Origin: an uncultured Bacilli bacterium
Lineage (GTDB): Bacteria; Bacillota_I; Bacilli_A; RF39; UBA660
Length of the DNA stretch: 64,000 nucleotides
Direction of reading: 5' to 3'
NCBI GenBank assembly: GCA_934095845.1
Contig: CAKOKS010000006.1
Coordinates: 5,643 to 69,642 of the forward strand
Shown: positions 63,295 to 64,000 of the stretch, piece after piece
Numbering within the stretch: the stretch's first letter is position 1
Layout of the letters: each line of letters starts with the position of its first letter
Notes under the pieces: model-generated
The model's input: only the letters and a program-made list of their open reading frames with translations
Told to the model about the DNA's origin: nothing
Database searches by the model: none
Program-made: the position numbers and the translations under genes

Positions 63295-63921
63295 ATGTAT
63301 TGTAAAAAATGTAACCGACTAATCAAAAATTCTTCAGAAAAATGTCCTTACTGTGATTTTGATAATACAGTTGAAATAAGTGTTATAACAAATGAACTTA
63401 AGGAAAAGAAAATTGAAAAAAAAGAAACTAATTTTAATAAACGAGCAATATTAATAATTTCTTTTTTAGCTATAATTGCTGTATCATTAATAGTTACATA
63501 TACAATTAAGGATATGAAAAAGGATCAACCAAAAAACGATATAAATAACACCTTAACTACTACTGAAGAAAAGGTAAAAAAAACATTTAAATATCAAAAT
63601 TTAACTATGGAATATCCAGAAAATTTTGGAGCATCAAGTAATACTATATTTTATAAAGATAATTCATCAATAAACATCGAAATAAATTCAATTACTATTG
63701 AAGAATATAATAATTTAATTGAACTAAATGAACATCTAGATAGTAAAATTGGTGATTTTGCATCAATAACTTATGCCGAAGATAATTCTTATTCAAACTT
63801 AATTAGTGTTGATGATAATTATTATCATATAAAAGTAAATTATCTTAATGATCAAACAATTTATAATGAAGAAATACAATTAACGATATCAAATATTTTA
63901 AGTACATTAAAAAAGAAATGA
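63295..63921 (+). CDS. zinc-ribbon membrane protein
   Basis: 208 residues behind AAGGTGA. An N-terminal zinc ribbon (MYCKKCNRLIKNSSEKCPYC), a basic linker, one membrane helix (AILIISFLAIIAVSLIVTY) and an external domain of about 130 residues (KYQNLTMEYPENFGAS, SINIEINSITIEEYN). Zinc-ribbon membrane proteins of this kind are common in Bacillota; function unknown. It is divergent from the giant surface protein; the 178 bases between hold both promoters. Confidence 0.8.
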   Translation: MYCKKCNRLIKNSSEKCPYCDFDNTVEISVITNELKEKKIEKKETNFNKRAILIISFLAIIAVSLIVTYTIKDMKKDQPKNDINNTLTTTEEKVKKTFKYQNLTMEYPENFGASSNTIFYKDNSSINIEINSITIEEYNNLIELNEHLDSKIGDFASITYAEDNSYSNLISVDDNYYHIKVNYLNDQTIYNEEIQLTISNILSTLKKK

Positions 63922-63977
63922 CAAATGAAATGCATCCCTTAAAGTAGACATTAATAAAAAAGAGGGACTACAAAAAT

Positions 63978-64000
63978 ATGATAAAATACATTTCCGAAAG
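63978..64000 (+). CDS. possible start of a gene cut by the right edge
   Basis: ATG followed by seven codons (MIKYISE) after AGAGGGA. The preceding CCCTTAAAGTAGACA resembles an insertion-sequence end, and the peptide would suit the start of an IS3-type OrfA, but eight residues cannot decide it. Confidence 0.2.

Overview
The window is from an AT-rich, low-GC Gram-positive chromosome with a standard genetic code (TAA, TAG and TGA all end genes). A T-box leader, WhiA, ScpA/ScpB, a LexA box of the GAAC-N4-GTTC type and strong Shine-Dalgarno sites point to Bacillota. The many secreted Ig-like, InlB-repeat and cohesin/dockerin proteins suggest an uncultured host-associated Bacilli lineage of the RF39 kind; that placement is inference. 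Nearly all genes are on the minus strand.

Layout. (1) 1-6.5 kb is a mobile island beside tRNA-Leu(CAA): a partial KilA-N gene, a degenerate tRNA-end/terminator sequence, a transglutaminase-like and nitroreductase cargo pair, a broken coiled-coil gene, a MobV relaxase, a large serine recombinase and a small conserved protein. (2) 6.7-20 kb is housekeeping: scpAB, miaB, a divergent SOS-controlled lexA/YneA-like pair, a HipA-like gene, rhomboid-rluD-lspA, and leuS behind a T-box. (3) 12.8-37.2 kb contains, dispersed among housekeeping genes (lepB, mutM, polA), five surface-protein genes that share one N-terminal module. Three of them carry four C-terminal domains whose last ~40 residues are hypervariable in the way targets of a diversity-generating retroelement (DGR) are. 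Two transcription units of this group start from near-identical promoters with a G8 tract between -35 and -10, a phase-variation layout. The same stretch has a c-di-GMP-I riboswitch in front of another surface-protein operon and a possible type I toxin-antitoxin locus. (4) 37-41.7 kb holds a PP2C-like protein, whiA, a response regulator with a degenerate HD-GYP domain and an unknown gene.

(5) 41.9-53.1 kb is a second mobile island beside tRNA-Arg(CCU), built on the same plan as the first: small protein, serine recombinase (here stopped by an amber codon), MobV relaxase, cargo, tRNA-end-like remnant, KilA-N (here a pseudogene holding a perfect 36-bp palindrome). Its cargo looks defensive: a protein with an SSB-type acidic tip, a membrane KAP/YobI-like NTPase, and an Abi_2/AbiF HEPN protein flanked on both sides by a nearly identical 39-bp hairpin-terminator element. 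Each copy has its own promoter, so the unit looks like two small RNAs around a toxin gene. (6) 53.2-64 kb has an HD-domain protein and an operon encoding a giant 2.2-kilo-residue Ig-like protein ending in a dockerin, followed by two membrane-anchored cohesin-like proteins that could tether it.

The most notable systems are the trans-acting DGR target family with homopolymer-tract promoters, the AbiF unit with twin flanking RNAs, and the cohesin-dockerin surface operon. No reverse transcriptase or template repeat was found in the window, so the DGR call rests on the variable regions alone.
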